Part shown: one piece after another, positions 1-6,615 of the stretch | Layout: each line of letters opens with the position of its first letter | Numbering within the stretch: position 1 is the stretch's first letter | From: a virus | Direction: 5' to 3' (one strand) | DNA: 20,419 bases | IMG/VR virus record: IMGVR_UViG_3300005337_000055 | Coordinates: 1-20,419 of that record | Notes under the pieces: generated by a model | Seen by the model: the letters and a program-made list of their open reading frames with translations, nothing else | Databases searched by the model: none | Told to the model about the DNA's origin: nothing | Position numbers and translations under genes: made by a program

Positions 1-87
1 GGTGCTAGCGGTAGCTGGTCTGATAGTTCTTCCAGCTCTAGCAGCTCTAGCGATTCTGGCTCAAGCTCGTCGTCATCCTCGGACTAA
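1..87 (+). CDS. C-terminal end of a Ser-rich acidic-tailed protein (5' partial)
   Basis: Frame 1 is open from the first base to a TAA at 85-87. It encodes 28 residues that are almost all Ser with Gly and three Asp, the last residue being Asp. Only the tail of the protein is in the window, so its function cannot be read. A flexible acidic tail would suit a phage ssDNA-binding protein, and a nuclease and helicase follow, but a Ser-rich linker could end many proteins. The next gene starts right after the stop (TAAGTGATG), so the two are probably cotranscribed. That this is the end of a real CDS is likely; any function is a guess. Confidence 0.55.
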   Translation, partial: GASGSWSDSSSSSSSSSDSGSSSSSSSD

Positions 88-90
88 GTG

Positions 91-777
91 ATGTGGAACC
101 TCGCCCGCCGCCCGAAGCGGCACTCATACTCTAGCATCTCCACCTACCTGGAGTGCCCGGCGTCCTACGCCTACACGTATCTCCAGGGCCGCAAGACCCT
201 GGAGACCGCCCCAATGATGCGGGGGACGAGGCTCCATAAGCAGGCCGAGGACTACGTGAGGGACCTTACCCGTGTGGCCCCGGTCCCCTATGAGCTTCGC
301 CGCGTTGGAGTGCTCCTCCATCAGCTCCGTGAGAAGGGGGCCAAGGCAGAGGAGGTGTGGCTGCTCGATCAGCATTGGAACCCCACGGACAACCAAGACT
401 ACGCCCGCGTCAAAGCCATCGTAGACGTACACTACATAAACCAGGACATCCTCTATGTCTTCGACCACAAGTCAGGTCGACAATATCCAAGCCATGTCGA
501 TCAACTTGAGCTTTACTCCGTCATTGGACTTCTCAAGTACCCAAGTGCGAAACGCGTTGAGTCGGGCGCTATCTATATTGACGCAGGAAATACAGGTTCC
601 GAGGGGAGCATGCTCCGTGAAATGCTCCCCCACTATATTAAAAGGTGGGATGGGTACATTGGACGAATGGAAGCAGATACAGATTTTCAGCCGACTCCTG
701 GAAATCATTGTGGAAGGTGTGATCACTCACGATTCAATGGGGGACCCTGTACCGCCGCCCCCGCCAAGTCAAAATAA
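91..777 (+). CDS. PD-(D/E)XK nuclease, Cas4/RecB-like with predicted Fe-S cysteines
   Basis: About 228 residues. Numbering from the GTG at 88, the RecB/Cas4-type nuclease order is visible: an N-terminal SxxSxxxYxxCP segment with Cys23, RGTRLH with His50, Asp113 in AIVDVHY, the core D-x-K as Asp126/Lys128 in VFDHKSG, and QLELYS with Gln139/Tyr143. Cys208, Cys211 and Cys221 near the C-terminus together with Cys23 give the four cysteines expected for a 4Fe-4S cluster in Cas4/AddB-type enzymes. The expected activity is metal-dependent DNA exonuclease or endonuclease, probably in phage recombination or host-DNA breakdown. No cas gene or CRISPR array is nearby, so it is not called Cas4. The start may be GTG 88 or ATG 91; neither has a clear Shine-Dalgarno. 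From about base 475 onward the gene is visibly richer in A/T and poorer in G runs than its first half. Confidence 0.82.
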   Translation: MWNLARRPKRHSYSSISTYLECPASYAYTYLQGRKTLETAPMMRGTRLHKQAEDYVRDLTRVAPVPYELRRVGVLLHQLREKGAKAEEVWLLDQHWNPTDNQDYARVKAIVDVHYINQDILYVFDHKSGRQYPSHVDQLELYSVIGLLKYPSAKRVESGAIYIDAGNTGSEGSMLREMLPHYIKRWDGYIGRMEADTDFQPTPGNHCGRCDHSRFNGGPCTAAPAKSK

Positions 778-779
778 AT

Positions 780-808
780 TTGACCTCTAACCAAAAAGAG
801 GGTATACT
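780..808 (+). promoter_or_regulatory. Sigma70-like promoter with a palindromic spacer (P1)
   Basis: TTGACC (780-785) and TATACT (803-808) are separated by exactly 17 bp. The spacer carries an inverted repeat, CCTCT (784-788) and AGAGG (797-801), around an ACCAAAAA core. The same arrangement recurs at 7575-7603. It lies between the nuclease stop (777) and the VRR-NUC reading frame. Competing reading: AGAGGG (797-802) may act as a Shine-Dalgarno for an upstream non-AUG start of the next gene. The sequence match is seen directly; promoter function is inferred. Confidence 0.6.
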
Positions 809-835
809 ATCCTAGAGTCTGGAATCCAAGCGAAG

Positions 836-1108
836 GTGGTCGAGTACGCGAAACACCGCGGAGTGTTAGCGCGCAAGCTGTCCTTCGGGGAAGGATGGCC
901 AGACTACATGTTTCTGTACCGGGGCCGCATCCTCTTCATCGAGTTCAAGCAGCCGGGGGGACGACAACGTCCCCTACAGAAGTATGTGGGTAGGCTACTC
1001 AGGGAACAGGGGTTCCAGGTAGAGTTGATAGATAACCTAATTGACGGCCGAGAGGCTATTAGAAAGTGGATTGATGGACCAACCAATAGTGTTGACGGAG
1101 TGGCGTGA
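836..1108 (+). CDS. VRR-NUC domain nuclease
   Basis: A 90-residue protein that is essentially one VRR-NUC domain (PD-(D/E)XK superfamily, found in FAN1 and in many stand-alone phage proteins). Visible motifs are GWPDYM (the G-x-PD motif), FIEFKQPGG (the E-x-K motif) and a downstream Gln in PLQKYVG. The expected role is a structure-specific nuclease in phage replication or recombination. The GTG at 836 is the first standard start after the in-frame stop at 788-790, but the codons just upstream (815-835) read ESGIQAK, which looks like the usual N-terminus of this domain and includes its conserved Glu. The true start may therefore be a rare ATC at 809, which has AGAGGG 6 nt upstream. The gene overlaps the next CDS by about 35 nt. 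Confidence 0.8.
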   Translation: MVEYAKHRGVLARKLSFGEGWPDYMFLYRGRILFIEFKQPGGRQRPLQKYVGRLLREQGFQVELIDNLIDGREAIRKWIDGPTNSVDGVA

Positions 1109-1898
1109 ATTCTCACGCGTGATGATCGAGACAGCTGATATCGACCCATCCTACCCCGTCATAGCGCACCTATGCGAGACCCGCCACGAACCGTGGTTGG
1201 GTCGCTTCTTCCTCCACTACATGTGGTTCTACAACATCCGAGAGGCCATCCGCGCCGCCGACGATACGGACGACCGCACCTTCTGGCGTCGCTGCGAGGT
1301 AGACGCGGCATCCTCCCGGGTCTCCCGGGGTGGCGCCCGCCGACGCTTCCGGGGGGCACTAGCCTCAACGGCTATCCTCTTGATGCAGGGGAAGAACATG
1401 ACCCCGTGGCAGATCATGACCGACCTCTACCGCGCCCGGTACGTCGACATCTACACCCACGTGGAGAGGAACTACAAGGGATGCCAGATTGGCCCCTACT
1501 ATCGGTGGAAGCTGATGGATTGGTTCGACATCTGCCTCGGCTGGCCCGTGTCCCTGTCGATCCTCGAAGCGACCAAGGTCCTCCCCGACAACCCTCGGGA
1601 GCACATCGGCACCTACTTCCCCGGCCTGTCGTTCGAGCAGTGTCTCCTCAAAGTGGACGGGTTCGTGAAGGACATTCCCCACTTCGTCAAGCCGGGGGTG
1701 GGCTGCGGTATTGGGGAGGTCGAGACCATCCTCTGTATCCTCAAGGGCTACTTCGACACGCGGTCGATCAAGGTCGGGGGCGACATCCTGGAGTACCGTC
1801 ACAAGCTGGCGGACCTCCCCGAGCTTCAAGCGAAGTGCCCCCCGGTCATCGTGCCGGCGAACAAGTGGGTTTGCGGGGAGTACAAGTATGTCCCGTGA
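1074..1898 (+). CDS. Putative amino acid:DNA transferase (AADT/ADDT-like), base hypermodification
   Basis: 274 residues from the ATG at 1074; TTG 1041 would add 11 residues and ATG 1122 would remove 16. The protein is helical and rich in Trp, Tyr and Arg. Distinctive segments are TRHEPWLGRFFLHYMWFYN (36-54), SRGGARRRFRG (84-94), GCQIGPYYRWKLMD (136-149), and a C-terminal ETILCILKGY (217-226) followed by GGD (235-237). This pattern matches my recollection of the amino acid:DNA transferase family of phages with hypermodified thymine, in which an amino acid or amine displaces the pyrophosphate of phosphorylated 5-hmdU in DNA. A 5-hmdU kinase, an aGPT-PPlase-like protein and a TS homologue lie 2-4 kb downstream, which supports the call. 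The family assignment was made by eye; a different helical DNA-modification protein is possible. Confidence 0.58.
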   Translation: MDQPIVLTEWREFSRVMIETADIDPSYPVIAHLCETRHEPWLGRFFLHYMWFYNIREAIRAADDTDDRTFWRRCEVDAASSRVSRGGARRRFRGALASTAILLMQGKNMTPWQIMTDLYRARYVDIYTHVERNYKGCQIGPYYRWKLMDWFDICLGWPVSLSILEATKVLPDNPREHIGTYFPGLSFEQCLLKVDGFVKDIPHFVKPGVGCGIGEVETILCILKGYFDTRSIKVGGDILEYRHKLADLPELQAKCPPVIVPANKWVCGEYKYVP

Positions 1899-1910
1899 GT
1901 GGAGAGATCA

Positions 1911-2072
1911 ATGACTGAAGAAGACTACGACCGCATATCCGAGGTCAAGGAAGCCCTTTCGCGCAAGATAACCAAGCTGGTTAACGACACGCTTGCTAAA
2001 GCCAAGGTAACCCCTGAGCAAGAGGACGTGATTCGCACCCAACTAACTGAAGAGTACAGGTTCTGGAAATGA
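1911..2072 (+). CDS. Small charged helical protein, unknown
   Basis: A 53-residue ORF starting at ATG 1911 with a very good Shine-Dalgarno (GGAGAG, 1901-1906). Its TGA overlaps the ATG of the helicase gene (ATGA at 2069-2072), so the two are probably translationally coupled. The product is highly charged (E/K/D/R) and looks fully alpha-helical, with no Cys, no membrane segment and no motif that I recognise. It could be a cofactor or inhibitor peptide acting with the helicase, but nothing in the sequence proves this. Strong RBS and exact coupling are the main reasons to believe it is real. Confidence 0.68.
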   Translation: MTEEDYDRISEVKEALSRKITKLVNDTLAKAKVTPEQEDVIRTQLTEEYRFWK

Positions 2073-3436
2073 GCAAAGTTTGGAACCCCAAGCCGTACCA
2101 AGAGCAGGCTATCGAGTTCGCCCTCACCCGGGAGGGGTCGGGGCTGATGTTGGACCCCGGTCTGGGGAAGACATCGATCACCCTCGCCTGTATCTCTCTC
2201 CTCCGACAAGGGGGCGAGATTCGCAAGACCCTTGTTGTGGCTCCCCTACGGGTGTGCAAGTCCGTATGGCCCTCCGAGGGGAAGAAGTGGACCGACTTCA
2301 ATCACCTTCGTATCGTCAACCTCTGCGGCCTCAAGGCTGTCGAGCGGGCGAACCTGCTGGCCCGGGACCACCATGTCTATCTCATCAACCCTGAGTCGTT
2401 GGTCAAAGTCCTGCCTCTTCTGGGGGATGATTTTGATCTACTTGTGCTCGACGAAAGTACGAAGTTCAAGGATACGCAGACGCAGCGGTTCAAGGCCCTC
2501 AAGCCGCTCCTCTACAAGTTCAAGCGACGAATGATCCTGACCGGGACCCCTGTCCCCAACGGGGTCGCCGACCTGTTCGGCCAGATGTACGTCGTTGACT
2601 TGGGGGCCGCTCTAGGCAAGTACATAACCCATTTCCGTATGGAGTTCATGCATCAGGCCCAGGGCGACCTCTACAACTACTACCTAAACCGGGGGGCAGA
2701 GGAGCTCATCTACCGCCGGGTCGAGGGGAAGCTGATGCGTATGGACGCCCGGGACCACCTGGAGATGCCCGAGCTGATCAACTCCTTCATCGAGGTCGAG
2801 TTGCCTACCCCGACGCTCAAGAAGCAGTACAAGCAGCTAGAAGACGACTTCTACACGAAGATCGAGGACGAAGATGTTGCTTCGTTTAACACAGCCGCCG
2901 TTGGGGTCAAGCTCCGTCAAATGGCCAACGGGTTCCTCTACACTGATATCGATACCGACAGGCGGGTCCTCGATCTTCATGACGAGAAGATCGACGCTCT
3001 TGAGGAGCTTGTTGAGGAGATGCAAGGCAGGCCGCTACTTGTTGCTTACGAATTCCAAGCGGACGCTGATCGGATTCTCAAGAGGCTCCCGGGGGCGGTT
3101 GACCTTGGTAAAGTCAAGAACGTCGAGGTCACTATCGACAAGTTTAACCGAGGTGAGATCCCCCTACTCATCGCTCATCCGGCGAGTGCGGGTCACGGCC
3201 TTAACCTCCAGGATGCATGTAACACCGTCTGCTGGTTCGGGATCACGTGGAACCTGGAGCTATACCTTCAGTTCATCGCCCGCGTCTGGCGCCAAGGCCA
3301 AGCCGCCGACGCCGTTATCGTTCACCATATCGTATGTAAGGAGACCAAGGACGAAGATGTAATGAAAGCCCTTGAGGGCAAAGACAAGACCCAAACTAAG
3401 TTTAACAACGCAATTAAAGCTCAACGTAAATCATGA
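2069..3436 (+). CDS. SNF2/superfamily 2 helicase-like ATPase
   Basis: 455 residues with the SF2/SNF2 motif series in order: motif I PGLGKT (30-35), motif II DEST in place of the usual DEAH (128-131), motif III LTGTP (157-161), motif V GHGLNL (375-380) and motif VI QFIARVWRQGQ (401-411). The QxxxRxxRxGQ form of motif VI is typical of SNF2-type dsDNA translocases. The length equals the bare two-RecA-domain core, with no added DNA-binding domain. The likely role is ATP-driven movement on duplex DNA during phage replication, recombination or DNA modification. It starts in an ATGA overlap with the 53-aa gene and ends in an ATGA overlap with the next gene. The family is clear; the job in this phage is not. 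Confidence 0.92.
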   Translation: MSKVWNPKPYQEQAIEFALTREGSGLMLDPGLGKTSITLACISLLRQGGEIRKTLVVAPLRVCKSVWPSEGKKWTDFNHLRIVNLCGLKAVERANLLARDHHVYLINPESLVKVLPLLGDDFDLLVLDESTKFKDTQTQRFKALKPLLYKFKRRMILTGTPVPNGVADLFGQMYVVDLGAALGKYITHFRMEFMHQAQGDLYNYYLNRGAEELIYRRVEGKLMRMDARDHLEMPELINSFIEVELPTPTLKKQYKQLEDDFYTKIEDEDVASFNTAAVGVKLRQMANGFLYTDIDTDRRVLDLHDEKIDALEELVEEMQGRPLLVAYEFQADADRILKRLPGAVDLGKVKNVEVTIDKFNRGEIPLLIAHPASAGHGLNLQDACNTVCWFGITWNLELYLQFIARVWRQGQAADAVIVHHIVCKETKDEDVMKALEGKDKTQTKFNNAIKAQRKS

Positions 3437-3870
3437 ACCCCCGTTATTCCAAGATCCGACAGACCATCATCGACGGAGCCTCTGAAGAGAAACCCCTCAA
3501 CTCCGTGGAGTTGCTCTCCCTTATCTCCGAGGAGACCACGATCAACTCGTTCACGGCCACCCTTACCCAGCTGTGCCGGATCGACCGTTACATCCAACGG
3601 GTCCGCAACTCGAAGGGGAAGTGGGTGTACTGGTACGATCCCTCCAAGAAGGCCAAGATCATCCCGAAGCGGGTCCGCGTGAACGGGGCGAAGGAAGTCG
3701 ACCTTGCTGTGGACCTCTCCCCGCCCGAGCCTCAAAAATCCCCCGTACCGGTGGTTTCCCCAACCGGGACCCTCTCCGTCACCGGCTACATTGTCGAGGA
3801 CGAGTTCGTCATCCTCCGCGTTGGCAACAGCCGCTTCGTCATCCCCTTCGAACAACTCAAACCATTGTGA
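3433..3870 (+). CDS. Winged-helix-like protein of unknown function
   Basis: 145 residues starting at an ATG that overlaps the helicase stop. Residues about 5-65 alternate predicted helices with a closing basic beta-hairpin (KGKWVYWYD), which resembles a winged helix-turn-helix. The middle (about 70-110) is basic then Pro/Ser-rich and looks like a linker, and the last 35 residues (TGYIVEDEFVILRVGNSRF and on) look like a small beta unit. Being coupled to an SNF2 ATPase that lacks its own DNA-binding domain, it could be the DNA-binding partner of that enzyme or a regulator. The fold is inferred from sequence pattern only. Confidence 0.6.
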   Translation: MNPRYSKIRQTIIDGASEEKPLNSVELLSLISEETTINSFTATLTQLCRIDRYIQRVRNSKGKWVYWYDPSKKAKIIPKRVRVNGAKEVDLAVDLSPPEPQKSPVPVVSPTGTLSVTGYIVEDEFVILRVGNSRFVIPFEQLKPL

Positions 3871-4427
3871 CCAAAATCGTTAAGATCCACGGGGCCTCCG
3901 GCTCCGGTAAGACCACCGCCGTCCGCTCCCTGATGGACCACGCCCTGTCGACGGGAATCCTTCACGGGGTAGGGCACAAGGTGGAAGCCTACAACCTTGT
4001 GCTCCCCGGCGTCTATGACCACGTATACGTGATAGGGTCCTACGAGAACAACTGCGGCGGGGTCGACACCATCCCCGACTACCGGACGGTGTTGTCCCTA
4101 GTGGACCACTACCGCTCCCTGGGGGGCCACGTCATCTTCGAGGGGCTGCTCCAGTCCACCTACTATGGTGCGATGGGGGAGCATAGCAAGCAATACGGTG
4201 ACGACTACGTGTACGCTTTCCTCGACACGCCGAAGGAAGTGTGTGTCGAGCGCGTCAACGCTCGCCGGGCGCAGCAGGGGACGAAGACAAAGTTCAACCC
4301 CGACAATACCCGCAAGAAGTGGGACACCATCGAGCGCCTCCACAACAAGCTGTTCGGGGTTCATCGCACCGAGACCCTCTACCACGACAAACCCATGTTC
4401 CCCCAACTACTGGAGATTCTGAAGTGA
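3867..4427 (+). CDS. Phage 5-hmdU DNA kinase (P-loop kinase)
   Basis: 186 residues from a GTG that overlaps the previous stop (GTGA, 3867-3870). The Walker A loop GASGSGKT is at residues 9-16. Further segments fit the phage 5-hydroxymethyluracil DNA kinase family: VIGSYENNCGGVDTI, GGHVIFEGLL (probable Walker B/catalytic segment), FLDTPKEVCVERVNARR (lid-type Arg region) and KFNPDNTRKKW. These enzymes phosphorylate 5-hmdU within DNA, the activation step for later amine or amino-acid addition to thymine. Neighbours agree: a putative AADT upstream, an aGPT-PPlase/HMUDK-helical protein and a TS homologue downstream. A GGAG at 4412-4415 near its 3' end serves the next gene. A generic nucleotide kinase is the alternative, but the SYE...CGG...DTI signature argues against it. 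Confidence 0.82.
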   Translation: MTKIVKIHGASGSGKTTAVRSLMDHALSTGILHGVGHKVEAYNLVLPGVYDHVYVIGSYENNCGGVDTIPDYRTVLSLVDHYRSLGGHVIFEGLLQSTYYGAMGEHSKQYGDDYVYAFLDTPKEVCVERVNARRAQQGTKTKFNPDNTRKKWDTIERLHNKLFGVHRTETLYHDKPMFPQLLEILK

Positions 4428-4636
4428 CCCAAATGTCGTCTAGCGATTACAACAAGATCGTACAGGCCAAGCTCAACTACGAGCAGGCTGTCGAGGAGGG
4501 GCTCAAGGCGGCCGGCTGGCATAAGGGCTGGCGCAAGAAGAACAACCTCACCTTCTGGATCAAGGACATCCCCGGCCAGGGCATCTGTACGGCCCTGTCG
4601 GGGGAGGAAGCCCTCAAGTGGGAGTACGAGCTGTGA
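4424..4636 (+). CDS. Small conserved-context protein, unknown
   Basis: 70 residues from GTG 4424, which overlaps the kinase stop (GTGA) and has GGAG 8 nt upstream; an in-frame ATG lies at 4433. The N-terminal half is a charged helix (EQAVEEGLKAAGWHKGWRKK) and the C-terminal half could form a short beta unit (LTFWIKDIPGQGICTAL) ending in acidic EEALKWEYEL. I do not recognise the family. It lies exactly between the 5-hmdU kinase and the aGPT-PPlase-like gene with coupled starts on both sides, so a role as an accessory subunit of the base-modification enzymes is plausible but unproven. Confidence 0.7.
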   Translation: MTQMSSSDYNKIVQAKLNYEQAVEEGLKAAGWHKGWRKKNNLTFWIKDIPGQGICTALSGEEALKWEYEL

Positions 4637-5472
4637 CCCCTCCCGAGTCCAAGTACTGGGTCGACTTCACCTACTGGATCGAGGAGCGTGAACAGATCCG
4701 TATCAAGAAGGAGGACCTCAAGACGCCGCCCCCGTGGACCAAAGACCGGATCATGGCGACGACCCGCTTCTGTAACATTCGACGAGAGGACGACAAGGTA
4801 ACGCGATGGATCAGGCAAAACTGGAGCGATCCCAACTTCGACCACCCCAACCTGGCCTTCTCGATGTGTCTGGCCCGTATTGTGAACTGGCCCGAGACCT
4901 TGATGGCTCTTGGGTTCCCCGACGTGTGGTCCCCGGCTCAGTTCATATCTCGAATGACGGAGTTATCACAGGGTGGGTCAAGGAAGATATGGGGCGGGGC
5001 CTACATGGTTACCGGCGGCTACTCGGCTGGCGGAGAAACCAAGCAACTCATCATGTCTCGTTGTCTTGAGGAGGCGTTTGTACACGCCGCCGAGATAAAC
5101 ACCAGCTATTCGTGCGAGCAGGCGTTCCGCGAGATCACCCAAGCCCGGGGCTTCTCCACCTTCCTGGGGGCCCAGGTCGTGGCGGACCTTAAGTACACGC
5201 CGCTCCTCTCGGGGTCCAGGGACCGCCTGATATTCTGTGCCCCCGGGCCGGGGTCGACAATGGGGCTTAACTTCCTCCACGGGAGGGAGCCCAAGGCGTC
5301 GATCACCTTCGATCGGTTCTTCCAAGAGGTAAATGAGATACGCTACTGGTTGGAAGAAAACCTGGTTACCCTAGACGCGCACGACACTCAAAACTGCCTG
5401 TGCGAATTCAGCAAGTACGTCCGCATCAAATACCTGGGCGGGCGAGCCAAGAACGGATACAAAGCATGTTGA
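4633..5472 (+). CDS. Putative DNA base hypermodification protein (aGPT-PPlase / HMUDK-helical family)
   Basis: 279 residues from a GTG overlapping the previous stop (GTGA). The family signature is strong: FTYWIEEREQIRIKKE (12-27), PPPWTKDRI (32-40), TRFCNIRREDDKVTRWI (44-60), AYMVTGG (123-129), GFSTFLGAQVVADLKY (173-188), APGPGST (203-209) and a C-terminal HDTQNCLCEFSKYVRIK (250-266). This is the group described as alpha-glutamyl/putrescinyl thymine pyrophosphorylase and the helical domain linked to 5-hmdU DNA kinase. The predicted action is on phosphorylated hmdU in phage DNA during conversion to a hypermodified thymine. The separate kinase gene two ORFs upstream supplies the P-loop domain that is fused in some relatives. 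The exact reaction is predicted from the family, not shown. Confidence 0.8.
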   Translation: MTPPESKYWVDFTYWIEEREQIRIKKEDLKTPPPWTKDRIMATTRFCNIRREDDKVTRWIRQNWSDPNFDHPNLAFSMCLARIVNWPETLMALGFPDVWSPAQFISRMTELSQGGSRKIWGGAYMVTGGYSAGGETKQLIMSRCLEEAFVHAAEINTSYSCEQAFREITQARGFSTFLGAQVVADLKYTPLLSGSRDRLIFCAPGPGSTMGLNFLHGREPKASITFDRFFQEVNEIRYWLEENLVTLDAHDTQNCLCEFSKYVRIKYLGGRAKNGYKAC

Positions 5473-6467
5473 CTCTCAAAGGCCCCAACGTTAACGCCCT
5501 GTTCCCCGAGGCGTTGTGGCGAATGAAGATGGACGGGGTACTTGCCGACTCCCGTAATGGGGCGGTACGCAAGTTCCCCTACCCGGTCCTGATCAAGTAC
5601 GAGCGGCCCCAAGATCGGGTGCTCTTCGACCCCCTACGGGACGCCAACCCGTTCTTCCACCTGTTCGAGTCTATCTGGATGCTCGCGGGTCGCAACGACG
5701 TCACCTTCCCCGCCAGGTTCGCTAAGCAGATGAAGGCGTACTCTGACGATGGGGCTACTCTCCATGGGGCCTACGGGTTCCGTTGGCGGGAGCACTTCGG
5801 GGAGGACCAACTGACGGGGATCATCGACGACCTCCAGCGCGACCCGACCACCCGCCGTAGCGTCCTCGCAATGTGGGACTCCTACATCGACCCACCCGTA
5901 GCCCGCGTTGGAGGCAAAGATGTCCCGTGCAATACTCATGCTTACTTTGCTGTCCGCGACGGTAAACTTGATCTTACTGTTTGCAATCGTAGCAACGATC
6001 TGGTATGGGGCTGCTTCGGCGCCAACGCCGTACACATGTCGATAATGCATGAGTACGTGGCCCGGGGAGCGGGGCTGGAGCAGGGGGTCTACTACCAGTT
6101 CACCAACGACCTCCATCTGTACGAGCAACACTTCAACATGATGGCGCTCGGGGGCCACGCGGACCATACGGACCCCTACCTGTCGGGCGAGTGTCGCTCC
6201 CTCCCCCTGTTTGGGGCCCCAGCAGCTCGTGAGGACTTCGACAAGGACTGTGAGGACTTCTGTATCGATCAGACGCGCCGTAGCCGCACGATGTTCTTCC
6301 AGGGCACGGTAAAGCCCATGTATCTCGCTTGGCGCTACCACAGCCTCGGGGAGACAGGGAATGCCGAGCGGGCGGTACAGGTGACCGAGGCCACCGACTG
6401 GCGCAAGGCTGGGCTCGAATGGTTGATGCGACGCTCGGCTCAGAAGTTGATGATCGTAAAACGGTAA
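5466..6467 (+). CDS. Thymidylate synthase family enzyme, probable dUMP hydroxymethylase
   Basis: 333 residues from ATG 5466, overlapping the previous gene by 7 nt. TS-fold landmarks: phosphate-binding RR at 130-131 (DPTTRRSVLAMW), catalytic Cys155 in VPCNTHAYF, and NRSNDLVWGCFGANAVH (174-190), equivalent to the RSxDxxxGxPFN motif of classical TS. The GANAVH form, one residue longer than in cellular ThyA, is the type found in phage TS homologues. Asn187 in the base-recognition region favours dUMP over dCMP. In a 5-hmdU phage this enzyme makes 5-hydroxymethyl-dUMP from dUMP with methylene-THF and water; an ordinary dTMP-forming TS cannot be excluded from sequence alone. Its position directly after the hypermodification protein supports hydroxymethylase. 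Confidence 0.83.
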   Translation: MLTLKGPNVNALFPEALWRMKMDGVLADSRNGAVRKFPYPVLIKYERPQDRVLFDPLRDANPFFHLFESIWMLAGRNDVTFPARFAKQMKAYSDDGATLHGAYGFRWREHFGEDQLTGIIDDLQRDPTTRRSVLAMWDSYIDPPVARVGGKDVPCNTHAYFAVRDGKLDLTVCNRSNDLVWGCFGANAVHMSIMHEYVARGAGLEQGVYYQFTNDLHLYEQHFNMMALGGHADHTDPYLSGECRSLPLFGAPAAREDFDKDCEDFCIDQTRRSRTMFFQGTVKPMYLAWRYHSLGETGNAERAVQVTEATDWRKAGLEWLMRRSAQKLMIVKR

Positions 6468-6469
6468 CA

Positions 6470-6545
6470 AGGGGGTCGCGTAGGAGCGATTTTCCGCCGT
6501 CCGGTAGGGTAGCCTAGACCCCCTCCCGTTCGCGTCCCCTACGCG
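6470..6545 (+). other. Two competing inverted repeats in the TS-HD intergenic region
   Basis: The 148-nt gap 6468-6615 has no ORF. AGGGGGTC (6470-6477) pairs with GACCCCCT (6517-6524), and TAGG/CCTA (6481-6484/6513-6516) can stack inside. Alternatively CGCGTAGG (6477-6484) pairs perfectly with CCTACGCG (6538-6545). The left arms overlap, so the two hairpins exclude each other. Neither is followed by a T run, so this is not a simple terminator. Regulatory meaning is inferred. Confidence 0.45.
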
Positions 6546-6604
6546 CCCCTATCCGCCCTTCCCGGCCCCCTCCCGACCCCGACCGATCCCCCCGAAACCG
6601 ACCC
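6519..6604. repeat. C-tract block (G-quadruplex-capable on the minus strand)
   Basis: At least ten runs of three to six C occur between 6519 and 6604, with short spacers and almost no G runs on the plus strand. The complementary strand carries four or more G3+ tracts with 1-7 nt loops around 6556-6580, meeting the usual G4 motif. It forms the leader of the HD-phosphohydrolase gene, whose ATG at 6616 has only a weak purine stretch (GAAAGA) as ribosome site. Confidence 0.55.
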
Positions 6605-6615
6605 GAAAGAAAACC

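Noticed and set aside
603-630. GGGGAGCA/TGCTCCCC inverted repeat with an inner GGAGCATGCTCC palindrome
   Set aside because: It is inside coding sequence of the nuclease with no T run or promoter features; chance in a codon context is the simplest reading.
91-777. Reading the nuclease as CRISPR Cas4
   Set aside because: The motifs fit the wider RecB/Cas4 group, but there is no CRISPR array or other cas gene in the window, and phages commonly carry such nucleases.
455-790. 111-codon plus-strand ORF overlapping the nuclease 3' half
   Set aside because: It lies out of frame within the nuclease, whose conserved Gln/Tyr motif and Fe-S cysteines are encoded there; no RBS or motif supports the second frame.
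6482-6510. Promoter in the TS-HD gap based on TAGGGT
   Set aside because: No acceptable -35 stands 16-18 bp upstream and the -10 is poor; only its likeness to the other two elements is noted.
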